DNA from: an uncultured cyanobacterium
Lineage (GTDB): Bacteria; Cyanobacteriota; Cyanobacteriia; Cyanobacteriales; Chroococcidiopsidaceae
DNA: 64,000 nucleotides
Assembly: GCA_946221495.1 (NCBI GenBank)
Contig: CAMIFA010000002.1
Location: 1-64,000 of the forward strand
Reading direction: 5' to 3'
Of the stretch, positions 17,593-26,508 are shown piece by piece (the first letter of the stretch is position 1; each line of letters begins with the position of its first letter). The position numbers and the translations under genes are program-made. The notes below the pieces were generated by a model, which searched no databases, was not told where the DNA came from, and saw only the letters and a program-made list of their open reading frames with translations.

Positions 17593-18288
17593 TTAAGCAG
17601 CAGTCAATCCGTATGCTGACATCCGCATGATATCGCGGGTAGTAAAGCCGATATTGCTAAGGGCTTCACCATATTGAATCATGAAGTCTTCAACTAAAGC
17701 TTCTTTTTCCATCGCCAAGGTTTGAGCATCATTCTCGACAGCATTAAGCATTTTCCAGACTAGAGGAAGGTTCTGGCGATTGGCTTGCTCTAGTTCGGCT
17801 TTGGATTCTTCAAAGTGGTCTTTTAGCCAAACTTCGCCAAAGTTGAGATGACTATATTCGTCTTTAACAACGCCTTCGGTGATTTTACGGGCAAAGTCAT
17901 CAGCAACGGGAATGTAGATATTGTAAGCGGCGATCGCAAAGCATTCGATAATCAGCGACTGAATCAGCAAGCAAGTTACAACTTGCCCAACAGATGCTGC
18001 TTGTTGGAAGTTTTGATGCAATGGGGCAAAAAACTTGCGCGCAAATTCCATGTCCGGTGTTACCTGGAGATTCCGCCCACAGGCTTCAAATCCTTTTTTG
18101 TGGCGATTCTCCATCTTGGATAAGCGAATCAGTTCATCCTTTAATTCTGGTAGCATTTCACCAAGGCGGATGTAATTCTCGTGGGCTTCTTGTTCCCCTT
18201 CAATTACAATTGCGTTGATGCGGCTATAGGCATCTTTGTATGTTTCGCTATGGAAATCGAGTTCGGGGGTGGCAGCGAGTTGCTGCAT
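17593..18288 (-). CDS. ado: aldehyde-deformylating oxygenase
   Basis: ADO converts fatty aldehydes to alkanes plus formate with a non-haem di-iron centre. The 231-residue protein keeps every metal ligand at its standard number: Glu32, Glu60, His63, Glu115, Glu144 and His147 (segments VIEGEQEAH, KMENRHKKG, LIIECFAIAAY and VKDEYSHLNFG). The start is supported by AGGAG upstream of the ATG. It needs ferredoxin as electron donor, which is not encoded here. It is followed on the same strand by aar, accA, an SDR and folE. Confidence 0.98.
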   Translation of the reverse strand: MQQLAATPELDFHSETYKDAYSRINAIVIEGEQEAHENYIRLGEMLPELKDELIRLSKMENRHKKGFEACGRNLQVTPDMEFARKFFAPLHQNFQQAASVGQVVTCLLIQSLIIECFAIAAYNIYIPVADDFARKITEGVVKDEYSHLNFGEVWLKDHFEESKAELEQANRQNLPLVWKMLNAVENDAQTLAMEKEALVEDFMIQYGEALSNIGFTTRDIMRMSAYGLTAA

Positions 18289-18477
18289 AGGTCTATTTTC
18301 TCCTATTTAGGTAAATTAACTGATATGACGGTCAAATTTGTAACTTCAATATTACAGATGAATGATTGAATTTAACTTAACAAATTCCTATGGTATTGAT
18401 TAGGGGTAGTCAGGCGATATTTTCTAACTGGGAGAATATCACCTTTGATTTTAAAATTATAGAGTTAAATCGTATAA

Positions 18478-19311
18478 ATGCTTAAAAGACACCTGAATCG
18501 CAGCTTTGCACCCAGGTTTGGGCAACTTCTAAGTATAGCGGTGTTAATAGTAGGGGCATTAGTTGTAGTATTGCCGTTAGGTATTGTCTTCGTTACATCT
18601 TTTACTCCTCCTAGTGGAACTTTTGATCTCTCTAACGGCTTATCTTGGGTTAATTACCAAGACGCTTGGCAGCGAGGCAAGTTCCTGTTAGCTTTTGCCA
18701 ATTCAACTTTAGTTGCGCTCTCGGTAACTGCTTTGCAAATTGTCAGCTCTGCATTAGCGGGTTACGCTTTAGCACGACTAAAATTTCGAGGGCGACAATT
18801 TTTACTGCTAATTATTTTGGCAACTCTAGTAATTCCATTTCAACTGTTGGTGATCCCAATTTTTTTGGTTCTGAAGTGGGGACACTTAATCAACACCTAC
18901 GGAGCGCTAATTTTACCTACAGCTGTTAACGGGTTTGGGATTTTGCTGCTACGGCAGTATTTTTTAACTATTCCAGTTGATTTGGAGGAAGCAGCTGCTC
19001 TAGATGGGGCGAACTCACTACAAATTTTGTGGCGAGTGATGTTACCTTTATCTCGTCCGGCTTTAGTGACGCTATTTTTATTTACTTTTATTGGCGAATG
19101 GAATGATTTATTTAAGCCTTTGGTCTTTACTACTCGTCCAGAGTTAAGAACCGTACAGCTAGCTCTCTCTGAGTTTCAGGAACAATTTACAAATAACTGG
19201 TCATTGCTAATGGCAGCAGTAGCGATCGCTACTATTCCTGTGCTGGTATTATTTCTTGTTGGTCAACGCCAGTTCATTCAGGGTATTGCCACGACTGGGA
19301 TTAAGAATTGA
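18478..19311 (+). CDS. ABC transporter permease, MalG-type (carbohydrate)
   Basis: This 277-residue inner-membrane permease has six predicted helices and the EAA loop EEAAALDGANSLQILWRVMLP that docks to the ATPase. The N-terminal pattern (LVVVLPLGIVFVTSFTPPS) and the EAA loop place it in the MalG/UgpE carbohydrate uptake type 1 branch. No MalF-like permease, binding protein or ATPase adjoins it, so its partners must lie elsewhere, which is common in cyanobacteria. Substrate unknown. Confidence 0.88.
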   Translation: MLKRHLNRSFAPRFGQLLSIAVLIVGALVVVLPLGIVFVTSFTPPSGTFDLSNGLSWVNYQDAWQRGKFLLAFANSTLVALSVTALQIVSSALAGYALARLKFRGRQFLLLIILATLVIPFQLLVIPIFLVLKWGHLINTYGALILPTAVNGFGILLLRQYFLTIPVDLEEAAALDGANSLQILWRVMLPLSRPALVTLFLFTFIGEWNDLFKPLVFTTRPELRTVQLALSEFQEQFTNNWSLLMAAVAIATIPVLVLFLVGQRQFIQGIATTGIKN

Positions 19312-19425
19312 AGCGGCTAAAAACTAAGGGAAGATGCAGAAGCGTTTAGGTTATCTATGGCAGCAACTAAAAAAACTCCGGCGCAGAAGCTAATCCTAAT
19401 ATGCAAGCAAGGAATAATCTAAGTT

Positions 19426-19477
19426 GCCCTTGTCCCCTTGTCCCCTTGTCCCCTTGTCTCCTTGTCCCCTTGTCCCT
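19426..19477. repeat. octanucleotide short tandem repeat (CCCTTGTC)
   Basis: Six to seven imperfect units of CCCTTGTC fill this stretch between the permease gene and the DUF3102-like gene. No coding or regulatory sign. Confidence 0.85.
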
Positions 19478-19480
19478 TTC

Positions 19481-20515
19481 TTATGTATCTTCCTGAATCT
19501 GCAAGCGGATAGTTCGTTCATTGTCAGCACCTAAACTTACTTCCACTACTTCACCTCCCAGGGATTCTAGGCAACCTAAGAGCGATCGCAGATTTGGTGT
19601 ACTTGCACCTGTATCTACATACAATCTATCTGCTAAACTGCCAATTTTTTTCCAGGTGGTGTAGAGTTTGGCGATCGTTTGTTCTAGTTGAGATGCTTGG
19701 TTAACTAAGTCAGCTGCTACATTGATACACCCTAGCCGCAAAGCTTCTTCCAGCGCCCTTTCTAAGTCTAAAGAATCATCGTTAAGCGCTTGGACATTAG
19801 CAGCAGCATCGAGATACTTTGCCAGGTAACGTGCTTCAGATGTTACTTGTTTAAGTGTATCCACATCAGGATTTTCAGCGACTTCCCGCCGCAATACTGT
19901 TTGATGAGATTCTGGTAGTTTCTCCATTTCTCGCACTAGGGGGGCGAGGTAACGGCTGGGAAGGGAGTTATCAGCTGCTTTGGCTTTGACTGTATCTGGT
20001 AATAATTCTGAGGACATAGCTGTCCACTCATCAGCCATTTGCCGCACTTCGCGCCTCGTGATGCGATCGCCATTCCGGGCTGCGTCTGTCACCATTTGTT
20101 GAATTTCCGGTTCAGCTTTGGCTGTTTCAATAAAAGCGCGTTTACTAAAACATCGCACAGAATCTGGGTCGAGGTGTCCTTCTTGCATCAGCGTATCAGC
20201 ACTATTAGCTAGGGCAATCATCGAGTAAGCTTGACTTTTGCTGATTTCTCGTTGTTTGAGCCAGTTAAGAAAGCCGCTACCACGCGCATCACCTTGTTTT
20301 TTCTCGCGATCGCGCACTGCTCGTAAAATTCGTCCCCGCCAAATTTCTGTTTGCAAGTCAAAGCGATCGCACACTTGCCAAGCTGTATCTAACTGTTGCT
20401 GAAAGTCCAATTCTGGAATCAGATCATCTTCAGGATCAGGCAGTTGAAAATTTAAATCAACTGGTTCCTCCAGAGCAGCAACAAGTTCAGTGGGAGTTTG
20501 GAGAGGTTCAAGCAT
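19481..20515 (-). CDS. DUF3102-like protein, possible nucleic-acid-associated factor
   Basis: In this 344-residue soluble protein, residues about 45-110 (AWQVCDRFDLQTEIWRGRIL, FLNWLKQREISKSQAYSMIA) resemble the DUF3102 domain of plasmid and phage proteins, in which a host-embedded helical block acts like a DNA-binding or Kor-type module. Several following segments are helical and charged (ITRREVRQMADEWTAMSS), and the C-terminal part is coiled-coil rich. No catalytic motif is visible. It stands next to a Uma2 nuclease. A DNA-maintenance role is only an inference. Confidence 0.6.
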   Translation of the reverse strand: MLEPLQTPTELVAALEEPVDLNFQLPDPEDDLIPELDFQQQLDTAWQVCDRFDLQTEIWRGRILRAVRDREKKQGDARGSGFLNWLKQREISKSQAYSMIALANSADTLMQEGHLDPDSVRCFSKRAFIETAKAEPEIQQMVTDAARNGDRITRREVRQMADEWTAMSSELLPDTVKAKAADNSLPSRYLAPLVREMEKLPESHQTVLRREVAENPDVDTLKQVTSEARYLAKYLDAAANVQALNDDSLDLERALEEALRLGCINVAADLVNQASQLEQTIAKLYTTWKKIGSLADRLYVDTGASTPNLRSLLGCLESLGGEVVEVSLGADNERTIRLQIQEDT

Positions 20516-20574
20516 TGAGGGCGATCGGGGTGTAACAAGCCCATCATTATCGCACGATCTCAGTAAAATACCTT

Positions 20575-21189
20575 CTACTGATTTTGGTTGTTTTGCTGTT
20601 GTTGAAAAACAGCGTTAACAAAGTCTTTAACAGCTTGAGACTGAGCGGATGGTTTAACATAACGAGCTAGAAGGGATAAATCTAATTGCGGCAGAAATTC
20701 ACTTTTGGTTATTGCTTCATAACCCTGCTCTTGTAGACGGTAAAGTGAAAATTTGCCTGCTTGCCAAAACCAGACTTCTGGTACACCTAACCCTTGGTAG
20801 ACAGCTAGCTTATCAATGCCGCCACTGGTAATAGTTACTTCTATAGCAATATCAGGAATTTCCTTAACTTCGCCCACACAGTAGCATTCATCCGGTTCTA
20901 ATCCTCTAGCTTTTGCTTCTTTGCGAAATGTTGTTGATCCTAGCCCATTAAGATTAATATCCATTTCATCAGCGTACCTCTCCACTAAGCGGGCGATCGT
21001 TTTTTTCGACATCTCATGCTCAGGAGAGGGTGTCATAATTTCTAGCATTCCTTCCAGGTAAGTCATCCGCAACCCTGGATAATCATCCAAGGTTAAGCGT
21101 AGGGTTTCATACTGCTGCCAACTTACACCCCATAGGATTAGTCGCTGTTCTGAATCAGTGCTGATTTTGTCTAATAAATTGAGTTGCAT
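20575..21189 (-). CDS. Uma2 family endonuclease-like protein (DUF820)
   Basis: The 204-residue protein is of the Uma2 family, a PD-(D/E)XK nuclease fold greatly expanded in cyanobacteria. It shows YLEGMLEIMTPSPEHE, the strand carrying the catalytic acid DIAIEVTITSGGIDKLAVYQ (Asp, Glu and the trailing Lys present) and GVPEVWFWQAGKFSLYRL. Family members are presumed nucleases of unknown target, sometimes tied to mobile elements. The start is ATG at 21189. Confidence 0.85.
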   Translation of the reverse strand: MQLNLLDKISTDSEQRLILWGVSWQQYETLRLTLDDYPGLRMTYLEGMLEIMTPSPEHEMSKKTIARLVERYADEMDINLNGLGSTTFRKEAKARGLEPDECYCVGEVKEIPDIAIEVTITSGGIDKLAVYQGLGVPEVWFWQAGKFSLYRLQEQGYEAITKSEFLPQLDLSLLARYVKPSAQSQAVKDFVNAVFQQQQNNQNQ

Positions 21190-21413
21190 TTTGACTGCCT
21201 TTGCTTGAGCGTCAATGTGTTTAAGCTTAGACTGATAAGTGCTTTTAGCCCAATTCTATCTAGTGCCATATTTATTGCATACAGATCATAATTGCAAGAT
21301 CCCTGAATAGCTTTTGGAGTTAGCTGAAACTTCTAAGAATTATCACCTCACCATTCTGGAAAATCCTGTACTATGCCTGTATCAATATTTGTGCCAATTT
21401 TCCAACTTGCTTT

Positions 21414-23525
21414 ATGGCTGAGGACTTGGACTTCTCTGGTCAAAATCTCCGAGGTTGGTCTTTCAAAAGTCGAAACCTCACAGGTGCAAACTTCAGCTAT
21501 GCCGATATTCGAGGCGCAGATTTTACCAGTGCCATCCTCAGAGATGCAAACTTTAGCTGCGCTAAAGCGGGACTGCAACGCCGTTGGATAATTCTTCTAA
21601 ATGTAGTTTCGTTTTTCCTCGCCTCAATATCAGGAGCCGCTGCTAGGTTTGCTGGTGGTATCGCCACTAATGGTATCGCTACGGCCTCAAACCAGGCTGT
21701 TTCTGCCGCGAGCATCGTCACGATGATTGTCCTTGCGGTGTTAGCAATTTTATTTATCTTCATTGCTCTACGGGGGGTTACGGCAGATTTAGCAGCTTTA
21801 TTGGGAGCTATAGTTGGAGCCTTAATTGTGTTTGGAGCAGTAGCAGGATATTCTTTTGGAGATATGGGTTTGCGTTTGGTGATGAGAGCGGCTTGGGCTT
21901 TGTCTGGAACTTTACCTTGGGCCTTGGCTGGGGCTTTGGTCGTAGCTTTAGCAGGAACTCTGCTCTGGACTTTGGCTATAACCTCGGCTCAGTTTTTGGC
22001 TGGAGCTTTGGCTCTGGTTGGACTTTGGGTTTGGCCTTGGGCTAAAGTTGCAGTTTTTTTTAAGCCGGTGACTTCGGTTGTGGTTGTAGCTGTGGTTGTA
22101 GCTGTGGCCCTCGCTGTAGTGTTATTTGGCAGTTACTTGGGCTGGCGTGCCTGGGTAGGAGATGAAAAGTTTGCCTTGATTCGACAGATTGCTATTGCCT
22201 TTGCTGCTATAGGTGGCACAAGCTTTCGGGGTGCTAATCTGACTAATGCCAACTTCATGCAGGCAACGCTCAAAAGTACGGATTTGAGAAAGGCTATAGT
22301 GACTCGGACTTGCTGGTCAAAAGTCAAAATGCTTGACCGCGCCAGAGTTGGAGGTACGATCTTGATTAACTCCGACGTTCGAGATTTACTGGTAACGGGT
22401 CAAGGTAGAAAGCGCTATATCGGACGCAATCTTAAGGGTGCAAATTTGGCAGGGGCAGACCTTAAAGATGCAGATTTAACTGAAGCAGATATTAGTGGCG
22501 CTACATTAGAGGGCGCTTGTCTAGAACGGGCGAACTTGACCAAAATTCAAGCCTTGGGAGCTAATTTCAACCAGGCAATACTGACGGGTGCTTGCCTAGA
22601 AGCTTGGAATATTGACAGCACCACCCAACTTGACGGAGCTATTTGTGAGTATGTTTACTTGCTGAACAATCAACAAGAACGCCGTCCCAGTAGTGGAGAA
22701 TTTGCCCCAGGAGAATTTACCAAGCTGTTTCAAGAGGTTTTAAACACCGTTGATTTAATCTTCCGCGACGGCATTGACTGGAAGGCTTTTACTTACTCAC
22801 TTAACAAGCTAATTCTTGACAATGAAGGGACTCAACTAGAGATCCAAAGCATTGAAAATAAAGGGGATGGCGTTGTTGTCGTTCGGGTGAATGTTCCCCC
22901 TGATGCAAACAAGGCTAAAATTCACAGCGAATTTAATCAAAACTATGAAGCGAAACTGAAAGCGCTAGAAGCCAGACATCAGGTAGAACTAAAGGCTAAA
23001 GATGACCAGATCATCGCCATCTATCGGGAAAAAAGTGCGGATATGAAAGAAATTGCTAGTTGGCTAGCAAATAGACCCGTTACTGTTGACGTTAAAGCTA
23101 CAGCAGAGAGCAAAGCTATGAATGAAAGCGCTGACGAAAGCCGAAAGATTGAAATTAGTGGAAATGTTACAGGCTCAACGTTGAATTTAGGTGAGATTAG
23201 TGGCACAGTTACCACAACTATCAATCAGTTACCGGATTCTTCTCAAGCTAATCAGGCTGGAATCAAAGAATTGTTAACCCAACTGCAAACTGCTATTGAA
23301 GCAGAGAATGACTTGCCGCAAGAAGATAAAGCTGAGGCTTTAGAGCAAGTAAAGGTATTAGCAGAAGCAGGAAAAAATCCTCAAGAGGGGACAATGCAAA
23401 AGATGGGAAAAACAGCGATAAAGATTTTGAAAGGGACAGCTGCTGGCTTACCTAGTGCTGCTAAGTTGGTTGAAGAATGTAATAAGCTTTTGCCGTTGAT
23501 TTCCAAACTTTTAGGTTTAGGCTAA
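21414..23525 (+). CDS. membrane pentapeptide-repeat protein with a C-terminal conflict-type tail
   Basis: The 703-residue protein has an N-terminal pentapeptide block (residues 3-50, NFSYADIRGADF), then about 200 residues of hydrophobic helices (about 60-250), a second pentapeptide block (about 265-405, KGANLAGADLKDADLTEADI), then a soluble tail. The tail has a compact region near 430-500 (FTYSLNKLILDNEGTQLEIQ), a coiled coil (LEARHQVELKAKDDQIIAIY), a low-complexity strand region (ISGNVTGSTLNLGEISGTVT) and a final helical domain. That tail recurs in cyanobacterial proteins combining pentapeptides with effector-like parts. Function unknown; a membrane-placed scaffold is a plausible reading. 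Confidence 0.8.
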   Translation: MAEDLDFSGQNLRGWSFKSRNLTGANFSYADIRGADFTSAILRDANFSCAKAGLQRRWIILLNVVSFFLASISGAAARFAGGIATNGIATASNQAVSAASIVTMIVLAVLAILFIFIALRGVTADLAALLGAIVGALIVFGAVAGYSFGDMGLRLVMRAAWALSGTLPWALAGALVVALAGTLLWTLAITSAQFLAGALALVGLWVWPWAKVAVFFKPVTSVVVVAVVVAVALAVVLFGSYLGWRAWVGDEKFALIRQIAIAFAAIGGTSFRGANLTNANFMQATLKSTDLRKAIVTRTCWSKVKMLDRARVGGTILINSDVRDLLVTGQGRKRYIGRNLKGANLAGADLKDADLTEADISGATLEGACLERANLTKIQALGANFNQAILTGACLEAWNIDSTTQLDGAICEYVYLLNNQQERRPSSGEFAPGEFTKLFQEVLNTVDLIFRDGIDWKAFTYSLNKLILDNEGTQLEIQSIENKGDGVVVVRVNVPPDANKAKIHSEFNQNYEAKLKALEARHQVELKAKDDQIIAIYREKSADMKEIASWLANRPVTVDVKATAESKAMNESADESRKIEISGNVTGSTLNLGEISGTVTTTINQLPDSSQANQAGIKELLTQLQTAIEAENDLPQEDKAEALEQVKVLAEAGKNPQEGTMQKMGKTAIKILKGTAAGLPSAAKLVEECNKLLPLISKLLGLG

Positions 23526-23548
23526 ATACATCAAATAAGCGATCGCCC

Positions 23549-23694
23549 TTAAAACTGATTGCTAATATCAAGAAAATCAGTATCGCGTAGGAAATCAAGA
23601 ATTGCTGCATTAACTGCATTTGAAGCACCAGATGAAGCATCATGACCGCAGTTAGGGATAATTTTTAATTTAGAGTTGGGGATGAGCGATCGCA
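23549..23694 (-). pseudogene. orphan 3' end of an alpha/beta hydrolase gene
   Basis: Read on the minus strand this encodes about 46 residues (SLIPNSKLKIIPNCGHDASS, then a tail ending DISNQF and a stop) matching the last residues of the intact hydrolase at 24369-25322 (SLIPNSQLKIIPNCGHDASS, ending DIADKF). The similarity ends exactly at a HIP1 octamer. The MazEF-type genes lie between this displaced tail and the complete gene. Confidence 0.85.
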
Positions 23695-23771
23695 CTTGTA
23701 GCAAATTAACGCCTTTCGATTACTGATTATGCTACTTTTAGTAGTAGTCTAAGTAGTAAAAAATTCCGGCG

Positions 23772-23993
23772 ATGAAAGTCTCTATATCTCTGCCAGATGA
23801 GCTTGTAGCGTACTTAGACCAACGGGTAGATAACCGCAGTCAATTAATCGAGTCTTTGTTACAGCAGTGGCGCAAAAGCCAAGAAGAAAAAGCGAGCGCA
23901 GAAGCCTGTATATTGCTAGACGAACTAAACCTTGGATGGGATGAAGAATGCGAACAAGCGGCGATTACCGATTGGGAAGCATCTGGCTGGTAA
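23772..23993 (+). CDS. ribbon-helix-helix type antitoxin (MazE/CopG-like)
   Basis: The 73-residue protein starts MKVSISLPDELVAYLDQRVD, a ribbon-helix-helix DNA-binding N-terminus (VSISLPDELVAYLDQR), with an acidic, Trp-containing C-terminus (LGWDEECEQAAITDWEASGW) expected to mask the toxin. It overlaps the downstream toxin gene by 46 bp in another frame, which signals translational coupling. It probably represses its own promoter. Confidence 0.88.
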   Translation: MKVSISLPDELVAYLDQRVDNRSQLIESLLQQWRKSQEEKASAEACILLDELNLGWDEECEQAAITDWEASGW

Positions 23994-24313
23994 GATTTGA
24001 TCCATCGGTTGGCACAGAAATTCGCAAAACTCGCCCTGCGGTAATTATTTCAGGAACAGCATTTAGTCGGCGGAGCAAGGTAACGGTACTTCCTTTAACC
24101 ACTTCTCAACCCCGCGATCAACGGCTTTTGTCTATTATGGTTCCTGTTATTCCTGCCGATGCTAATGGTTTAGATGCAGAAAGTTTTGTTATTTGTGTTG
24201 ACCCGATGACCTTTGATAAAAAGAGATTAGTGCAGTATGTTGGTCAACTAGAACAAGAGCAGATACAGCAAGCCAAGTCAATTATCAAACGATATCTGGA
24301 TCTTGAGCATTAA
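23948..24313 (+). CDS. MazF/PemK family endoribonuclease toxin
   Basis: The 121-residue toxin has the family start YRLGSIWLVRFDPSVGTEIRK, TRPAVIISG and the catalytic region KVTVLPLTTSQP (Arg in the first strand, Thr/Ser in the loop). It cleaves single-stranded RNA when the antitoxin is lost. It is translated in overlap with the RHH antitoxin and is complete. The module sits between two copies of a hydrolase tail. Confidence 0.9.
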   Translation: MRTSGDYRLGSIWLVRFDPSVGTEIRKTRPAVIISGTAFSRRSKVTVLPLTTSQPRDQRLLSIMVPVIPADANGLDAESFVICVDPMTFDKKRLVQYVGQLEQEQIQQAKSIIKRYLDLEH

Positions 24314-24368
24314 TGTGTTAATTAGCGATCGCATCCTAAATTAGTGCTAAATAAATAAAGCGATCCTT

Positions 24369-25322
24369 TTAAAACTTATCAGCAATATCAAGAAAATTAG
24401 TATTTCGCAAAAACTCAATAATTCCTTTATTAACTGCATCTGAAGCACCGGATGAGGCATCGTGACCGCAGTTAGGGATAATTTTTAACTGAGAATTGGG
24501 GATGAGCGATCGCAATTTTTCCCCATCAGTAGGCGGATACCAACTATCTTGTTCACCCCACAAAATTAGGGTAGGACATTTAATACCACTTAAATTATTT
24601 TGAATCTTGCTAATTATATTTGGTTTATTTTCTTGTAAATGCTCAATTTCCTGTGCCGCTATTTGTAAATCTTCGGCAACTTCCCTAACAGTACCAGGCA
24701 ATTCAATAAACGGGTAACTGATCCAATAAACATCTTCTTCTGTGAGAATTGATGCGTCGAATAACACCCCACGCCGCTCTATTTTCATGATTTCGTGTAT
24801 TAGCGGTGCTAAAAAGTAAGTCAGACGAGCAGAGTCAATTTTCTGCACTAAATCTAATGGCATTTGAGACAACGCCACCATTCCCCAATGCGGCAAATGT
24901 TGAGGGAAGATCGGCACATTCACTACTATTAACCGTGCTAATAATTTCGGATACGCTAAAGCAACTCCTAGACTAGTTAATGCTCCCAGCGACTCCGCAA
25001 CAACTATAGGCGGTTCACCATTACATAAAGCGCTAATAATTCGTTCTAGTTCAATAATTTGATGATCATGTCTTTCTGGTTCCATCGGTTTTTGAGAGAA
25101 ACCGTAGCCTTTGGCATCAAAACAAATTACTCGGAAATATTGCGATAGTGGCTCTACAGAACGCCGCCAATTATAACTCCAACTACCGATACCATGAACT
25201 AAAAACAGTGGTTTTCCTCTACCCTTTTCACCATAGGCAATTGAAACAGAGCGTCCATTAGCATCAATAATATTCAGATTTTGTCTTCCTTTCGGAAATG
25301 TTGCCTTCCACCAGTCTTGCAT
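24369..25322 (-). CDS. alpha/beta fold hydrolase
   Basis: The 317-residue hydrolase contains the oxyanion HG in LFLVHGIGSWSYNWRR, the nucleophile in VVAESLGALTSLG (Ser in an A-E-S-L-G elbow), an acid candidate in LILWGEQDSWYPP and a His in PNCGHDASSG. It resembles cyanobacterial hydrolases of the proline iminopeptidase/epoxide hydrolase superfamily, with a cap domain in the middle. The end of the gene is duplicated at 23549-23694 on the far side of the toxin-antitoxin pair. Substrate unknown. Confidence 0.85.
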   Translation of the reverse strand: MQDWWKATFPKGRQNLNIIDANGRSVSIAYGEKGRGKPLFLVHGIGSWSYNWRRSVEPLSQYFRVICFDAKGYGFSQKPMEPERHDHQIIELERIISALCNGEPPIVVAESLGALTSLGVALAYPKLLARLIVVNVPIFPQHLPHWGMVALSQMPLDLVQKIDSARLTYFLAPLIHEIMKIERRGVLFDASILTEEDVYWISYPFIELPGTVREVAEDLQIAAQEIEHLQENKPNIISKIQNNLSGIKCPTLILWGEQDSWYPPTDGEKLRSLIPNSQLKIIPNCGHDASSGASDAVNKGIIEFLRNTNFLDIADKF

Positions 25323-25546
25323 TACTTTAACTAATACCTTAATTATCCTTTTACAGCATTTACTAGTAGTAATCTAAATGAGTCACACGCTAAAGCTGAC
25401 TAGCCCTATACTAGCCACATTCAATTCAGTTAATAAGTAGATCGAAACATGATTTGCTTGAGGTCGTGCTGTACCTGAAGCCAGATTTACTATTTGGAGG
25501 GTTTAAGAAATATACCTCTATTGTGTGTATTTAATTTTGCTTCTGT

Positions 25547-26464
25547 TCACTCAAAGTCTTCCCTAACTTCCCTAACCTCTAATCCTTGACTCCTAAATGT
25601 TTTTGCTCTCATCACTTCACCTACAGTTACATTTAGCTGATCACCGACTAGGAGAACTACAGCAGTCATATAGAGCCATAGCATTAAAACAATAACAGCC
25701 CCAACAGCGCCGTAAGCTTGGTTGTAGTTGCCGAAGTTAGCTACATATAACCGAAATAAACCAGATAAAATTGCCCACGAAACAGCCGCTAAAACTGCGC
25801 CTGGCATCATCGGTGTACCAGAATCCCAACGGCTTGGTCCATAGCGGTAAATAAAGGCAAAGGCAGTGGAAACAATACCCAAGGCTAAAGGCCAGCTTAA
25901 AAGTCGCCAAACAGTTAAAAGAATTGCAAAACCACTTTCGCGGACAAAAAATTTCAATAGCCAGTCACTGATAAATACTAGGAAAGAAGCTAGGAGTAGT
26001 AATATAATTGTGCCGATAGTAAGAGCGAGGGAAATTAGTTTAGCTTTCCAGAATGGGCGGATTTGATTGGGTGGAATTTGATGAATTTGATCGAGGGCAT
26101 TCATTGCTGCACTCAGCGCCCCGGAAGCCGCCCAAATTGCTACTACAAAACTGATAGAAAATAACCTTGTGTTTTTTGTGTGAGTAATAGTTCTAGCGAA
26201 GTCCCGCATCAATACTAATGCTTCATCCGGTGCAACTTTACTTAGTTGATCTGCTAGCTGTTTAAATGTGGATTGTAAAGATTCTTCAAATAAGCCGATC
26301 GCTGTAAGAACGGCGAGAATTGCTGGGAACAAAGACAACATCGCGTTGTAAGCGATTTCTGACGAGAAACCCAGAAGTCTTCTTTCGCCGACGCGAACAA
26401 AGGTTTTTTTCAGCGTATCCCAATTAATATGGCGAAAGAACCGGATAAAGCGAATGTTTAGCAT
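25547..26464 (-). CDS. YihY/BrkB family inner-membrane protein
   Basis: In this 305-residue membrane protein of the YihY (virulence factor BrkB) family the first segment LLGFSSEIAYNAMLSLFPAI is diagnostic, followed by a conserved cytoplasmic or periplasmic loop, the helix LALTIGTIILLLLASFLVFI, the loop RWDSGTPMMPGAVLAAVSWA and NYNQAYGAVGAVIVLMLWLY. Family members have six helices and no established activity. The gene stands alone. Confidence 0.9.
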   Translation of the reverse strand: MLNIRFIRFFRHINWDTLKKTFVRVGERRLLGFSSEIAYNAMLSLFPAILAVLTAIGLFEESLQSTFKQLADQLSKVAPDEALVLMRDFARTITHTKNTRLFSISFVVAIWAASGALSAAMNALDQIHQIPPNQIRPFWKAKLISLALTIGTIILLLLASFLVFISDWLLKFFVRESGFAILLTVWRLLSWPLALGIVSTAFAFIYRYGPSRWDSGTPMMPGAVLAAVSWAILSGLFRLYVANFGNYNQAYGAVGAVIVLMLWLYMTAVVLLVGDQLNVTVGEVMRAKTFRSQGLEVREVREDFE

Positions 26465-26508
26465 TATTGGGATTGCCGCAGTTTCGTTATTGATTCTTAA
26501 CTCCTAAT

